A DNA stretch of 32,718 nucleotides from positions 1-32,718 of the forward strand of contig CAZIKB010000071.1 of the NCBI GenBank assembly GCA_964539665.1, given 5' to 3'. Made by a program: the position numbers and the translations under genes. The DNA is from CAZIKB01 sp964539665 (lineage in GTDB: Bacteria > Zhuqueibacterota > Zhuqueibacteria > Oceanimicrobiales > Oceanimicrobiaceae). The notes below the pieces were generated by a model. It did not search any database, had not been told where the DNA came from, and was given only the letters and a program-made list of their open reading frames with translations. How positions within the stretch are numbered: position 1 is the stretch's first letter; every line of letters starts with the position of its first letter. Below are positions 1 to 8,364 of the stretch, in pieces.

Positions 1-115
1 GTTATAAAGATAAAAAACTCTTAACTCTGTGTCCACTGAAATATAACAACTTCAGATTGAATTTTTTCATTTAGACACATTAAAGTAAATACAACTAATA
101 GATGGAGTGTTTATT

Positions 116-1570
116 ATGTTAAAGAACAATAAATACAGCTATTATAAGCCCCTACTCGTACCTGAATCATTGGATTATATACTGTGCGATGATAATCCAG
201 AAATTGAAGATGTTGAACATGAATTTTCAAAAATTAAGAGCCGTGGAGATTATTTAGCAGCCTGGGATAACAAGCAAATACCATGGCCGATATATACGTT
301 TGATCCATTATTTAATCATTGGGGTTATCAAAATCATTTTCAGGGAATTCAGAGATTGAATGGTGGTAAATATATCGTTATTTCCGGCGGTGACAAGTAT
401 GAAAAAATGTCTCATCTTTTTGTCATCAATATGGAATCACGCCATGAAAAGGGTGGATGGGGATCAAATATGTTAAGATCAAATTTACCGTATGGAAACG
501 ATAAAATCGTAACTACAATCGGTATCGATTCAAATTTATGGCATGCCGGGGGAATAAGTTTGCTGGGAGATATTCTTGCCGTTCCAATTGAGAAATCTAA
601 ACCTTATGCTTCCAGAATTGTATTTTATAACATGAATGATCCTGAAAGGCCCGAGCTGTTTAGTCAATCAATAAATCGTCCAAATTGCAAAGTGGGCGCA
701 GTTGCATTAACAAAACTGCCAAATGATTTTTATTTAGTTGCAGCCTGGAGTGACAGTGATGGTAAACCAAGGCGGTTAGAATTTTACCTTTCAAACACCA
801 CCAATTTTTTTGATGGATTTAGAGAAAAGAATGTTCGGTGGAAAGCTTCAGAAGTTCAGTCTGCTAATGGTCAGGCCTCGGACTTTAGTAATTTTCAGAG
901 CATTAATTTCATCAACCAGGGCGATGGCCAGCTTTACCTGGTTGGGATGCATAATACTTCGAATAAAACACCGATTTTGTGTGGCGATGATTTTGCTGAT
1001 TTATATAAGGTTTCATTTCCTGATTGTGTTTATGAGCAGAATCCAATACTTGAGAAACCAATCATTTCCAAGGTGACTAATAAGAAATTCAGGTGTGAGA
1101 ATTATCAAAGTAACCTGGATGCGGCTGCTGGTGTTTTTATTGATCCTTCAGGAATCATAAATGTATATTCTGCTTTTCATTGGAGCCAAAGTGGTTTGAT
1201 AAAGTTCAATGAATATTGGTCCGTACCTGACCGAAATGATAAAACAATTAGCAAAATAAGTAATGCCTGGGTTGATTTATATGAACATAATAATTTTAAT
1301 GGTCGTTCTTTGTCCCTGTTTGGCAGGAAAGATGCAAAAATACAAAATTACAGCAACATTTTAGTAGAAGGCTCATCATTTAATGACAAAGTTTCCTCTG
1401 CTCGTTTTCTAATACCTGACGGCTATAAGTATAGATTATTTAATGATAAAAATTTTCATGGAAGATACCTGGATTTAACCGGTACTGGAAAAGTGGAAGA
1501 GGTTGGAGATTTTAAGAATATCAACTTTGGAGATAAAGTCTCATCGTCTCAATATAGATATTTAACATAG
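116..1570 (+). CDS. Propeller-like protein with C-terminal beta/gamma-crystallin domain
   Basis: The last 100 residues (about 385-484) form a beta/gamma-crystallin domain with two Greek-key motifs. Each has an aromatic-rich strand (YEHNNFNGRSLSL, then LFNDKNFHGRYLDL) followed by the calcium-binding signature N/D-x-x-S-S (NDKVSS and GDKVSS). Calcium binding is known for this family and inferred here. The first 370 residues are not recognised. They contain recurring strand-like phrases such as WHAGGISLLGD, GAVALTKL and SINFINQGDGQLYLVGMHN, which suggests a beta-propeller. There is no signal peptide or membrane segment, so the protein is cytoplasmic or leaves by a non-Sec route. I chose ATG 116 over the in-frame GTG at 107 because GGAG at 104-107 lies 8 bases before it. 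It is separated from the kinase gene by about 480 bases and is probably its own unit. Confidence 0.8.
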   Translation: MLKNNKYSYYKPLLVPESLDYILCDDNPEIEDVEHEFSKIKSRGDYLAAWDNKQIPWPIYTFDPLFNHWGYQNHFQGIQRLNGGKYIVISGGDKYEKMSHLFVINMESRHEKGGWGSNMLRSNLPYGNDKIVTTIGIDSNLWHAGGISLLGDILAVPIEKSKPYASRIVFYNMNDPERPELFSQSINRPNCKVGAVALTKLPNDFYLVAAWSDSDGKPRRLEFYLSNTTNFFDGFREKNVRWKASEVQSANGQASDFSNFQSINFINQGDGQLYLVGMHNTSNKTPILCGDDFADLYKVSFPDCVYEQNPILEKPIISKVTNKKFRCENYQSNLDAAAGVFIDPSGIINVYSAFHWSQSGLIKFNEYWSVPDRNDKTISKISNAWVDLYEHNNFNGRSLSLFGRKDAKIQNYSNILVEGSSFNDKVSSARFLIPDGYKYRLFNDKNFHGRYLDLTGTGKVEEVGDFKNINFGDKVSSSQYRYLT

Positions 1571-2047
1571 AAAATTGATTAAGCTTTATTTATTATTCCC
1601 ACTTAAAAAAGAGGGACAAAGGGGGTTGTAAAAGCCTAATTTACTATGTTAATTCATTTATGCTGCTTAACTGTATAGCTACGATTAAACAATAAAATCA
1701 ACAATTTCAGTAATAAATCAAATACAACCCCTAAATCTCTTTGCTAAAGGGGACTTAACCTTAGGTTGATGCGCATGCGAAGAAATTCGGGAATGTATGA
1801 ACTCCACCCCGCCATAACTGCCAGATTATTTTTTCACTGATTTTACTTGACAAATCAAATCGCATTGTTTATATTAATATTTTGAAATAATCCAAGTTAA
1901 TGATTAATCTATTCTTAGCTTGATTATGGTTACCAGCCAAAAAAACTTCGTTCAAGAACATCACACTGAGAACTGTGGAATAAACAGGATTAAAATTCAA
2001 GTTCTAATAGCTATAAATATTTTAATTAAAAACGGAGGAGTGATTCT
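1571..2047. other. Intergenic region before the kinase/phosphatase unit
   Basis: No convincing gene lies here. The longest open stretch is a 23-codon ORF near 1771. The left half has a degenerate inverted pair: a GGGGGTTGTA-type arm near 1620-1630 and an ACAACCCC arm near 1722-1731, the latter inside a short CCCCT...AGGGG hairpin (about 1725-1749). This resembles the small palindromic intergenic repeats common in FCB genomes. The right half carries the promoter listed at 1847-1875 and a leader of about 165 bases. Confidence 0.5.
1847..1875 (+). promoter_or_regulatory. sigma70-type promoter for the kinase/phosphatase unit
   Basis: A perfect -35 hexamer TTGACA (1847-1852) and a -10 hexamer TATATT (1870-1875, 5 of 6) are separated by exactly 17 bases. 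Transcription would start near 1882, leaving a leader of about 165 bases before the ATG at 2048. It is the clearest housekeeping-type promoter I found in the window. Confidence 0.55.
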
Positions 2048-3028
2048 ATGCAAAAATATTTGAACATTCCACTTATAACGTCATCAATTATTTACATATT
2101 GGTATGCGCTCTCTGCTTGTCGATTCCAGTATATGCACAAGACCAGAACATTTTACACTCTATTGCCGACATTGAACAACGGTTAATGTATGAACCTTTT
2201 GAAATTTTTAAATTAAGACCGTCTCGATTTCAAGGAGACATCACGAAACGGCTCATTGTTATATGGTCTGATGATATACGTATGCAGCTTAAATTGAAAA
2301 AAGCTCCCAGGGGTGGTAGCAAAGTGAATAACCAACCGCGATATGAAGTGGCCGCGTATAAAATACAAAAACTAATTCTTGATCCAGAGAATTATGTAGT
2401 TCCGCCTACAGTTGCCAGATGTTTTGATCTTCAGAATTATCAGCAGTTTTTTGAGCCTGAAGCCAGTCCAACTTTTAAGAACTCACCGTCGGTATTCTGT
2501 GTCCTGCAGTATTGGCTGGAGAATGTAACCAGTAATAATATTTATGATAAGAAATTGTTTGAAGCGAATGAATCCTATGCCAGAAATTTAGGGAATCTGA
2601 ACATAGTCTCGTATTTAATCAGGCATAATGATTCAAACAAGGGTAATTTTTTAATTTCAACAGATATGTCTAACCTGAGGGTTTTCGCGGTTGATAATGG
2701 TTTGGCATTTAACAGTGCGGAAAGTGATAGAGGAGTTGAATGGAGAAGAATTAAAGTTAAGAAATTACCCTTGGTCACCATCGATCGTTTAAGGAAAATT
2801 CAAATGGAAGACTTAACAAAGACTTTGGGCGTGGTGGCACAATTTGAAATTAAAGGGGGGCTAATGGCGCCAGTTGAAGCTACAGAGACTATTAATAAGA
2901 AAAAAGGAGTGCGTACAACGGATTCCATTGTGCAATTCGGTTTGACAGAAAAAGAAATTAAGGATGTGTATAAGAGGTTGGAAAGACTTCTAAAAAGGAT
3001 TGATTCAAATAAAATCGAAACATTTTGA
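2048..3028 (+). CDS. Exported kinase-fold protein (FAM20 / PI4K-II-like)
   Basis: A Sec signal peptide (hydrophobic residues 8-27, cleavage likely after VYA at 28-30) directs the protein out of the cytoplasm. The mature part has the signature order of the FAM20 / type II PI4-kinase / HipA superfamily. There is a basic strand (LKLKKAP, 81-87) as candidate ATP-lysine region, a helix starting with Glu100 (YEVAAYKIQKLI) followed by VPPTVAR, a catalytic-loop-like HNDSNKGN (193-200), and a metal-binding VDNGLAF (215-221). D195 and D216 are 21 residues apart, close to the 20 between the catalytic and metal-binding aspartates of human FAM20C. Phospho-transfer is inferred; the substrate could be protein, sugar or lipid. 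The phosphatase gene starts 11 bases downstream. A cupin-like or non-catalytic role is less likely because both key aspartates are present. Confidence 0.65.
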   Translation: MQKYLNIPLITSSIIYILVCALCLSIPVYAQDQNILHSIADIEQRLMYEPFEIFKLRPSRFQGDITKRLIVIWSDDIRMQLKLKKAPRGGSKVNNQPRYEVAAYKIQKLILDPENYVVPPTVARCFDLQNYQQFFEPEASPTFKNSPSVFCVLQYWLENVTSNNIYDKKLFEANESYARNLGNLNIVSYLIRHNDSNKGNFLISTDMSNLRVFAVDNGLAFNSAESDRGVEWRRIKVKKLPLVTIDRLRKIQMEDLTKTLGVVAQFEIKGGLMAPVEATETINKKKGVRTTDSIVQFGLTEKEIKDVYKRLERLLKRIDSNKIETF

Positions 3029-3039
3029 CTTAGGCTGAT

Positions 3040-4314
3040 ATGAAAGAATTTAAAGTTTTACTGATATTGTTGTTCTTAGTTTATAATACTTCTATCGGGT
3101 ATTCGAAAAGACCGCACATTCAGGAGACCGAGCACAGAAGCTATCATTTCGTAAATTCGACGCACACTGCTAATAAGTTTCGATTTAATGGTGAATATGG
3201 ATTATGGGTACAGGAATCAAATGATCAGATGACTGTACACTGGATTACGGTAGAACCAGATTCGGGATTTTTAATAGTTTTAAACAACGATCGTCAAATT
3301 GATGAATATACCACACCTCTTTCACAATCGCATAAAGTTACGTTTAATAAACCACGAAGTAAGATGGTTACGATACGTTATGGTAGTCTGAGGAATACAT
3401 GGGATAAACATGAAACGGTGATTTATTTCGAAGAGAAGAGACCGAAGGCGATATTCACCAATGTCGATTCTATTTATGTGCTTGGCGACTTACATGGTTA
3501 TTTTGACAATTTAGTTCAATTGCTCACAAATGCAAAGATGATTGATTCAGACTTAAACTGGACAGCAAATAAAAAACACCTGATTGCCCTGGGTGACCTT
3601 TTTGACAGAGGCCATAATGTAACGAAAACTTTGTGGTTTCTATATAAATTAGAACGACAGGCTGAGAAAGCAGGCGGCAGGGTGCACATTTTACTCGGCA
3701 ATCACGAGATTATGACTTTTCTCGATGATGTGCGCTATCTCTCAAGCAAGGAAAAGCTGATTGCTACTACCCACAATACCCGGTATTCAAAACTGTTTGA
3801 TCTTCATGATTCGATATTAGGTAAATGGCTTGGTTCAAAACCCGGCCTGATAAAAATTGATAAAATATTATTTGCCCATGGCGGAGTAACTCCGGAATAT
3901 AAAGACTATTCTGTGCAGGCCTTCAATGACTCACTGCACACTTATTTGTACGAAGACATTTTTACTCAACTATTACAGGATTCTGTTGAAATTGGCGAAG
4001 CAGACACCTTGTTGTTTGCCAGAAGGCTTCTTTTTTTCTTTGATGAAAACAGTGTTTTTTGGCACCGGGGGTATGTTCAAACAGACACACTTAAAAATGA
4101 ATTGAAAAGTGTCTTGAAAAAATTTAAAAGTAATTTCCACGTGGTTGCACACACACCGGTTAACACGATTCATGAAAAATATGATGGTAAAATTATAGCA
4201 ACAGATATGAACAGGCCCATCTCGGAAATGTTATTATTGGTAAGATATAAAAAAAATAAATATAAACGATATAAATATCAAACTGATGGAGGATTAATTT
4301 CGCTTAAACCTTAA
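3040..4314 (+). CDS. Exported PPP-type (Shewanella-like) metallophosphatase
   Basis: All PPP-family metal-site motifs are present in order: GDLHG (149-153), GDLFDRG (185-191), GNHE (220-223), FAHGG (278-282) and VAHTP (369-373). The element FWHRGY (340-345) is typical of bacterial Shewanella-like phosphatases. These enzymes use a dinuclear metal centre to hydrolyse phosphoester bonds, often phosphotyrosine or other phosphoproteins. An N-terminal signal peptide (hydrophobic 6-20, cleavage near GYS) places it outside the cytoplasm. Residues about 50-130 (GLWVQESNDQMTVHWITVEP) resemble the fibronectin-like domain that precedes the catalytic domain in purple acid phosphatases. It follows the kinase gene by 11 bases with only a weak TAGG ribosome site, which suggests co-expression. 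Class is confident; substrate is unknown. Confidence 0.85.
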   Translation: MKEFKVLLILLFLVYNTSIGYSKRPHIQETEHRSYHFVNSTHTANKFRFNGEYGLWVQESNDQMTVHWITVEPDSGFLIVLNNDRQIDEYTTPLSQSHKVTFNKPRSKMVTIRYGSLRNTWDKHETVIYFEEKRPKAIFTNVDSIYVLGDLHGYFDNLVQLLTNAKMIDSDLNWTANKKHLIALGDLFDRGHNVTKTLWFLYKLERQAEKAGGRVHILLGNHEIMTFLDDVRYLSSKEKLIATTHNTRYSKLFDLHDSILGKWLGSKPGLIKIDKILFAHGGVTPEYKDYSVQAFNDSLHTYLYEDIFTQLLQDSVEIGEADTLLFARRLLFFFDENSVFWHRGYVQTDTLKNELKSVLKKFKSNFHVVAHTPVNTIHEKYDGKIIATDMNRPISEMLLLVRYKKNKYKRYKYQTDGGLISLKP

Positions 4315-4418
4315 TTTAAAGATATGGAATAAGGCCTCTAATTTTCTGATAACGCTTAGAATTCACATTCATTTCAATATAAATTTAATATTTAATTATT
4401 CATAGGAGGAAGGCTGTT

Positions 4419-6584
4419 ATGAATGTAAAACTACTATTAGAATCAGGGCTTTTTGAAAGAGCGAGGATTCGCTCGGGAAGAATCTACCGAGAAGGAAATG
4501 CTCCTGAGTATGGAGTAATTTTCACCACTACTTTACCCCGTTCTGAAGATGATTTAGGATTAAATCCGAATCACATGTTGGGCGCATTTATTGGAAACAA
4601 GGATGTCGCTGAAACAGAAAGAGATGATTTTTTTGAAATTCTTGGCGGCTATTTTTATCATGATAATTACCCGGATTCTCCAAAAACAACAGGGGTTTTT
4701 GGAATTGTGCTCAAGCCTGAATTTGGAATGACCGAAGGAGGTTCCACAACTATCAATGAAAAATGGAAGCTGGAAGACCCTGAAAAACCGTTTCTCGATG
4801 AATCGCACTGGAGCAAACCCGATAGCAAATTTTATGGCTGGACCTTCATTGTTGAACTTAAAGAAAAAGAGAAGTTTCCCAAAAGCCATGACGAGTTCAA
4901 AATTTTTGTAACCTGTCCGGAGATTAAAGATGTCTCTGCTGTGATCGGCGATTGTGAAAACGATCCAAAAGACAATCAGCTTAAGCGAAGTGTCACCCTT
5001 CAAGCGTCAATTGGAGAATTAGTATCCACAAAATGGACCTGGAATTTTGGCGATGGTCAGAGCGAATCCGGCGCCGGCAGTCCACCTGAATCCATTCAAC
5101 ATTTTTATGAGAATAAACCAGAAAGTGAACCGAAACTCAGCCTGGAAGGCTCTCCTGCCTGTGGGGGAACTCGCAAAGTCGTAGGCCTCTCTGAATTCGA
5201 TACATTCAAAAAATGTCCAAAGTGCCCAATAATTAAGGATATTAAAGTAACGATTGGCGAGTGTAAAACAGAGGGAGAAATACGGCGTCGAATGGTTACT
5301 TTTGCTCCTTTAATCGAGGGCGATGAGCCAGACAGTTGGATTTGGCATTTTGGTGATGGTACAAACGAATCCGGCAACGGAAAACCTCCGGATGTTATCA
5401 ATCATTTTTATGAGGATAAACCAAAAAGTGAACCGAAACTCAGCCTGGAAGGTCCTCCTGCCTGTGGGGGAACTCACAAAGTCGTAAGCCTCTCTGAATT
5501 CGATACATACAAAAAATGTCCAAAGTGCCCAATAATTAAGGATATTAAAGTAACGATTGGCGAGTGTAAAACAGAGGGAGAAATACGGCGTCGAATGGTT
5601 ACTTTTGCTCCTTTAATCGAGGGCGATGAGCCAGACAGTTGGATTTGGCATTTTGGTGATGGTACAAACGAATCCGGTAAGGGAACACCTCCGGATGTTA
5701 TCACCCATTTTTATGAGAAGACGCCGCAAACTTCGCCAAAACTCAGCGTAGTGGGGCCAAATCCTTGTAATGAGTACAACATGGAAGTAGATTTGTCCCA
5801 ATTTGAAGAGTGCCCACCCTGTCCAAAAATCACACATCTTGGACACGATATGAGTGATAAAGGTGAAAACTTCAAAGCGGTTAAATTTACCGCTGTTGTG
5901 AAAGATGGCAAGCCCGATGAATTTACATGGGATTGGGGGAATGGTTCGGCACAGGAAACGACCACTAAGCCAACCGTTTCTCACGACTTCAAAATTCCTG
6001 TTAGTGGTAGTGACAAACATACGGTTTCCGTAACCAGCGCTGGTCCTGGAGATTGCCAGGACTGTTACAAAACATCTATTGACATACCAGCACGGGAGAT
6101 TCCTGTACCACCTAAATTGTGTTTTCTTTGGCCTTTAATTGTCGCTTTTCTCATGGCTACCACATTCTGTAGCTTCATTGTTTACAGGGTAGCAAACACT
6201 TTCGTGCAGGCTCAGGATTATGATTGGCTGGCGCTTGTAATATCGGTATTCGCTTTTCTCACGATAATAGCCATCATTATTTGGTATCAATTGGCCAAAA
6301 AAATACCCTGCCCAGCACCGTGTTTACGCGATTGGTTCGGTATCGGCTGGGTAGTCATGTTGGCCGGTTTGTTGGTCGCCAATTACGTGCGGGATTGTTG
6401 CTCGGCCTGGTGGTGGGTAATTATAATTATATTACTTGTACTCGCAGTATTCCTGTTCTACACCTGGTATAAGAAATATAAGGTCACAATTACGGCCATT
6501 ATTTTTCATGCAATCGCGTGTTTTCTCGCGGCCGCCTTTGTGTCGTATTTAATTGCGTACAATCTTTTCGTGGAATGTTTATGA
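4419..6584 (+). CDS. Membrane protein with four tandem PKD domains
   Basis: Residues about 165-560 hold four PKD (immunoglobulin-like) domains, marked by FGDG at 210-213, 311-314 and 412-415 and the variant WGNG at 506-509. Spacing of the first three is exactly 101 residues. Each domain carries conserved cysteines (GDC/GEC, PACGG, CPKCP) that could form disulfides. Five hydrophobic segments follow (about 568-592, 602-626, 641-657, 663-683, 688-712). The first 165 residues match nothing I recognise. There is no N-terminal signal peptide, so placing the PKD domains outside would need the C-terminal segments to set topology. AGGAGGAAGG lies just before the ATG. PKD domains usually mediate protein or carbohydrate contacts at the surface. 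It lies 104 bases after the phosphatase, so it may belong to the same unit; its job is unknown. Confidence 0.75.
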   Translation: MNVKLLLESGLFERARIRSGRIYREGNAPEYGVIFTTTLPRSEDDLGLNPNHMLGAFIGNKDVAETERDDFFEILGGYFYHDNYPDSPKTTGVFGIVLKPEFGMTEGGSTTINEKWKLEDPEKPFLDESHWSKPDSKFYGWTFIVELKEKEKFPKSHDEFKIFVTCPEIKDVSAVIGDCENDPKDNQLKRSVTLQASIGELVSTKWTWNFGDGQSESGAGSPPESIQHFYENKPESEPKLSLEGSPACGGTRKVVGLSEFDTFKKCPKCPIIKDIKVTIGECKTEGEIRRRMVTFAPLIEGDEPDSWIWHFGDGTNESGNGKPPDVINHFYEDKPKSEPKLSLEGPPACGGTHKVVSLSEFDTYKKCPKCPIIKDIKVTIGECKTEGEIRRRMVTFAPLIEGDEPDSWIWHFGDGTNESGKGTPPDVITHFYEKTPQTSPKLSVVGPNPCNEYNMEVDLSQFEECPPCPKITHLGHDMSDKGENFKAVKFTAVVKDGKPDEFTWDWGNGSAQETTTKPTVSHDFKIPVSGSDKHTVSVTSAGPGDCQDCYKTSIDIPAREIPVPPKLCFLWPLIVAFLMATTFCSFIVYRVANTFVQAQDYDWLALVISVFAFLTIIAIIIWYQLAKKIPCPAPCLRDWFGIGWVVMLAGLLVANYVRDCCSAWWWVIIIILLVLAVFLFYTWYKKYKVTITAIIFHAIACFLAAAFVSYLIAYNLFVECL
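5109..5714 (+). repeat. Two tandem 303-base units inside the PKD gene
   Basis: Units 5109-5411 and 5412-5714 encode PKD repeats in strict 303-base (101-residue) register. The stretch 5207-5374 is identical over 168 bases to 5510-5677, including synonymous positions; the remainder differs at scattered sites. The flanking PKD domains are far more diverged. This indicates a recent duplication or gene conversion. Confidence 0.9.
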
Positions 6585-6630
6585 TGAGGATGTTTGATTG
6601 GGTGGTGTGTATAATAAGTGAAATATAGTA

Positions 6631-6735
6631 TTAGACTTCTGCAGAATACAATTTTTTAGTCATTTCAGTTATGGTTAACTCTCATCGGATGACTCCAAGT
6701 CATCCGATGAATAACAGCATTTTGTAGAAGTCTAA
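6631..6735. repeat. MITE-like palindromic element
   Basis: The ends are perfect 10-base inverted repeats, TTAGACTTCT (6631-6640) and AGAAGTCTAA (6726-6735). Complementarity continues inward imperfectly for about 8 more bases. The centre carries a 13-base perfect stem (6682-6694 with 6698-6710) closed by a CCA loop. There is no coding capacity. This architecture fits a non-autonomous miniature element or an IS remnant. It could also fold as an RNA hairpin between the two convergent genes. Confidence 0.6.
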
Positions 6736-6827
6736 AATATAATGAGCAATGATTTGGATAGGTGAATATCGGATAATATAAATTTTCCATACTGTTCTAA
6801 AAGTCACCCAATTCAATATTTTAGATT

Positions 6828-6846
6828 TCCGTGTTCATCCGTGGTA
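6828..6846 (-). repeat. Relic of dispersed ACCACGGA repeat
   Basis: The complementary strand reads TACCACGGATGAACACGGA. Related versions occur at 9888-9916 (TACCACGGAGTTTCAC, then ACACGGA) and, more degenerate, at 14561-14606. Only short motifs are conserved. Confidence 0.4.
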
Positions 6847-6907
6847 GATTCGTTTAAATTCAGTGAATTTCGGTTTCCCAGTGATGTGAAATCCGTGTGC
6901 TGCTTTT

Positions 6908-8290
6908 TCAAAACGCTGTATTTATTCTAAAATAAGGAACGATTCCTTCCTTCGATTTGCCGATGTCCAGGCGCAGAATTAAATCTTGATTCCAATTGAA
7001 CCAGACACCAATTCCAAACGCGGAATGAAAATTGTTAAATGATATTTCCGACCAGCGGCGCCAAACCCGGCCGTTATCAATAAAGCCAATGAAAATGAGA
7101 TCAAATGTCTGCTTCAGGAAGATAAATTTTTTGAATTGATATCGTAGTTCTGTCATAGTGAAGAACTTTATTTTGTCCTGAAAGCGACGGCTTTGAAAAC
7201 CGCGCAGAGATTGACTGCCTCCCAGACCGCGTGTGTACCGTTGACCGGCTATTTCACCGAGCGCGTAATAAGGGGCTTCGCCGGTAATAGCCTCGAATGC
7301 AAAACGGTTGGCTAAAATCAGGCGATCTGATTTGAAAGAGAAAAAACTGGCATTGGAGAATGTGTGGCGATAAAATGTGACTTTCTTTGAGCGCTTTTCA
7401 ACACCGTTGCTTTTTTGGAATTCTTCATTTACGGTTGCGAAATTGGGTTCAAGCGAAAATTCTGTAAAGAAGCCGTCTAATGGGTAAACATCATTTGTGC
7501 GAGTATCCCAGCTTAACCTGAAATTAAAATGATGACCCGAGCCTCCTGAATATCCAAATGGACGATCAGTAGCAATGAAAGAAGTTTCGGGGCCGTTTTT
7601 TAATTGGGGCTCCACACTTTGCAGACCGTAACCGAACCAGAAACGGATATCTGGCAGCAGGTTGAAAGTGCCGTATAAAGTAATTCGCGGACGTTTGAGG
7701 TTATAAATATAATAATCTTCATGGATAAACTCATCACTATCTGAATCGGTAAGTTTGTCTTCGTGGAGGCTGTTATTGCCGAGGCCAAAATAGCGGGCCT
7801 GCAAATCCCGCCGCCATTCGCTGTGTACCATAAATCCGAACTTTGAGCCCTTAATTTCCGGGTATTCAAAAATGATTTTATGATTGTGACTCCATTTAGA
7901 TGACGTGATTAATTGTAAGGTCAATCGGTACAAATATGGATTCGTCTGCCGGGACAAGAGCAGCGCTCTGCACCCGAGATTGATTCCGCTATGAAAATCG
8001 AAATAGGCAATGGGCAGAATATTTATGGTGTGTGGTTGTCCAATGAGTGCAATCTGGTGTTCTTTTAAAAACGTACCGGCAACATTTGCAATGAATCCAC
8101 TATTTTCTTTGGTGTTGTTTTTGGTATTTTCTTCTTCGGTATTATGATTATTCTCTGGTTTAATTGAAATAGTCTGGGAATGTCCCGATGCGGGTAACGT
8201 TATGAGGGAAAAAGCCAAAAGCCATAAAATCCGGATTCCAAGAGCCAATCCGCCGTGTGACATTTTATTTGAAAATCTGGATACTTTCAT
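6908..8290 (-). CDS. Omp85/BamA-like outer-membrane beta-barrel protein
   Basis: The C-terminal two thirds alternate hydrophobic and polar residues as in outer-membrane strands, and the chain ends in phenylalanine, a usual barrel end signal. The element GGSQSLRGF (357-365) matches the conserved (L)RG(Y/F) motif of Omp85 barrels, and DTRTNDVYPLDG (262-273) matches the D-x-R-x-x-x-x-P-x-x-G strand of the surface-antigen (bacterial_Ag) domain. An N-terminal signal peptide is visible (hydrophobic about 20-35, cleavage near GHS/Q). At 460 residues it lacks a run of POTRA domains, so it belongs with short surface-antigen barrels rather than true BamA. AGGGA sits about 7 bases before the ATG. It is the only gene on this strand. 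Substrate or cargo unknown. Confidence 0.75.
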   Translation of the reverse strand: MKVSRFSNKMSHGGLALGIRILWLLAFSLITLPASGHSQTISIKPENNHNTEEENTKNNTKENSGFIANVAGTFLKEHQIALIGQPHTINILPIAYFDFHSGINLGCRALLLSRQTNPYLYRLTLQLITSSKWSHNHKIIFEYPEIKGSKFGFMVHSEWRRDLQARYFGLGNNSLHEDKLTDSDSDEFIHEDYYIYNLKRPRITLYGTFNLLPDIRFWFGYGLQSVEPQLKNGPETSFIATDRPFGYSGGSGHHFNFRLSWDTRTNDVYPLDGFFTEFSLEPNFATVNEEFQKSNGVEKRSKKVTFYRHTFSNASFFSFKSDRLILANRFAFEAITGEAPYYALGEIAGQRYTRGLGGSQSLRGFQSRRFQDKIKFFTMTELRYQFKKFIFLKQTFDLIFIGFIDNGRVWRRWSEISFNNFHSAFGIGVWFNWNQDLILRLDIGKSKEGIVPYFRINTAF

Positions 8291-8364
8291 TATACGTCCC
8301 TTTATAATTCAATATAGCATCTTTTAATTAATTCATCCTGAATTAGTGATCAATTATTAATTAC

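Larger units (their letters stand above)
6585..6907. other. Convergent intergenic region between PKD and barrel genes
   Basis: No gene is visible. The region contains a compact repeat element at 6631-6735 and, further right, a relic of a dispersed ACCACGGA-type repeat (6828-6846). No GC stem followed by a T-run was found for either converging gene. Confidence 0.5.

Noticed and set aside
1771..1842. 23-codon ORF in the first intergenic gap
   Set aside because: No ribosome site, no hydrophobic or motif content; likely chance.
4560..5003. 147-codon open frame on the minus strand inside the PKD gene
   Set aside because: It is fully antisense to a well-supported domain-bearing gene, has no family motifs, and its composition mirrors the opposite frame.
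6682..6710. 13-base stem as a rho-independent terminator
   Set aside because: The stem is not followed by a T-run on either strand and sits within a larger inverted-repeat element.
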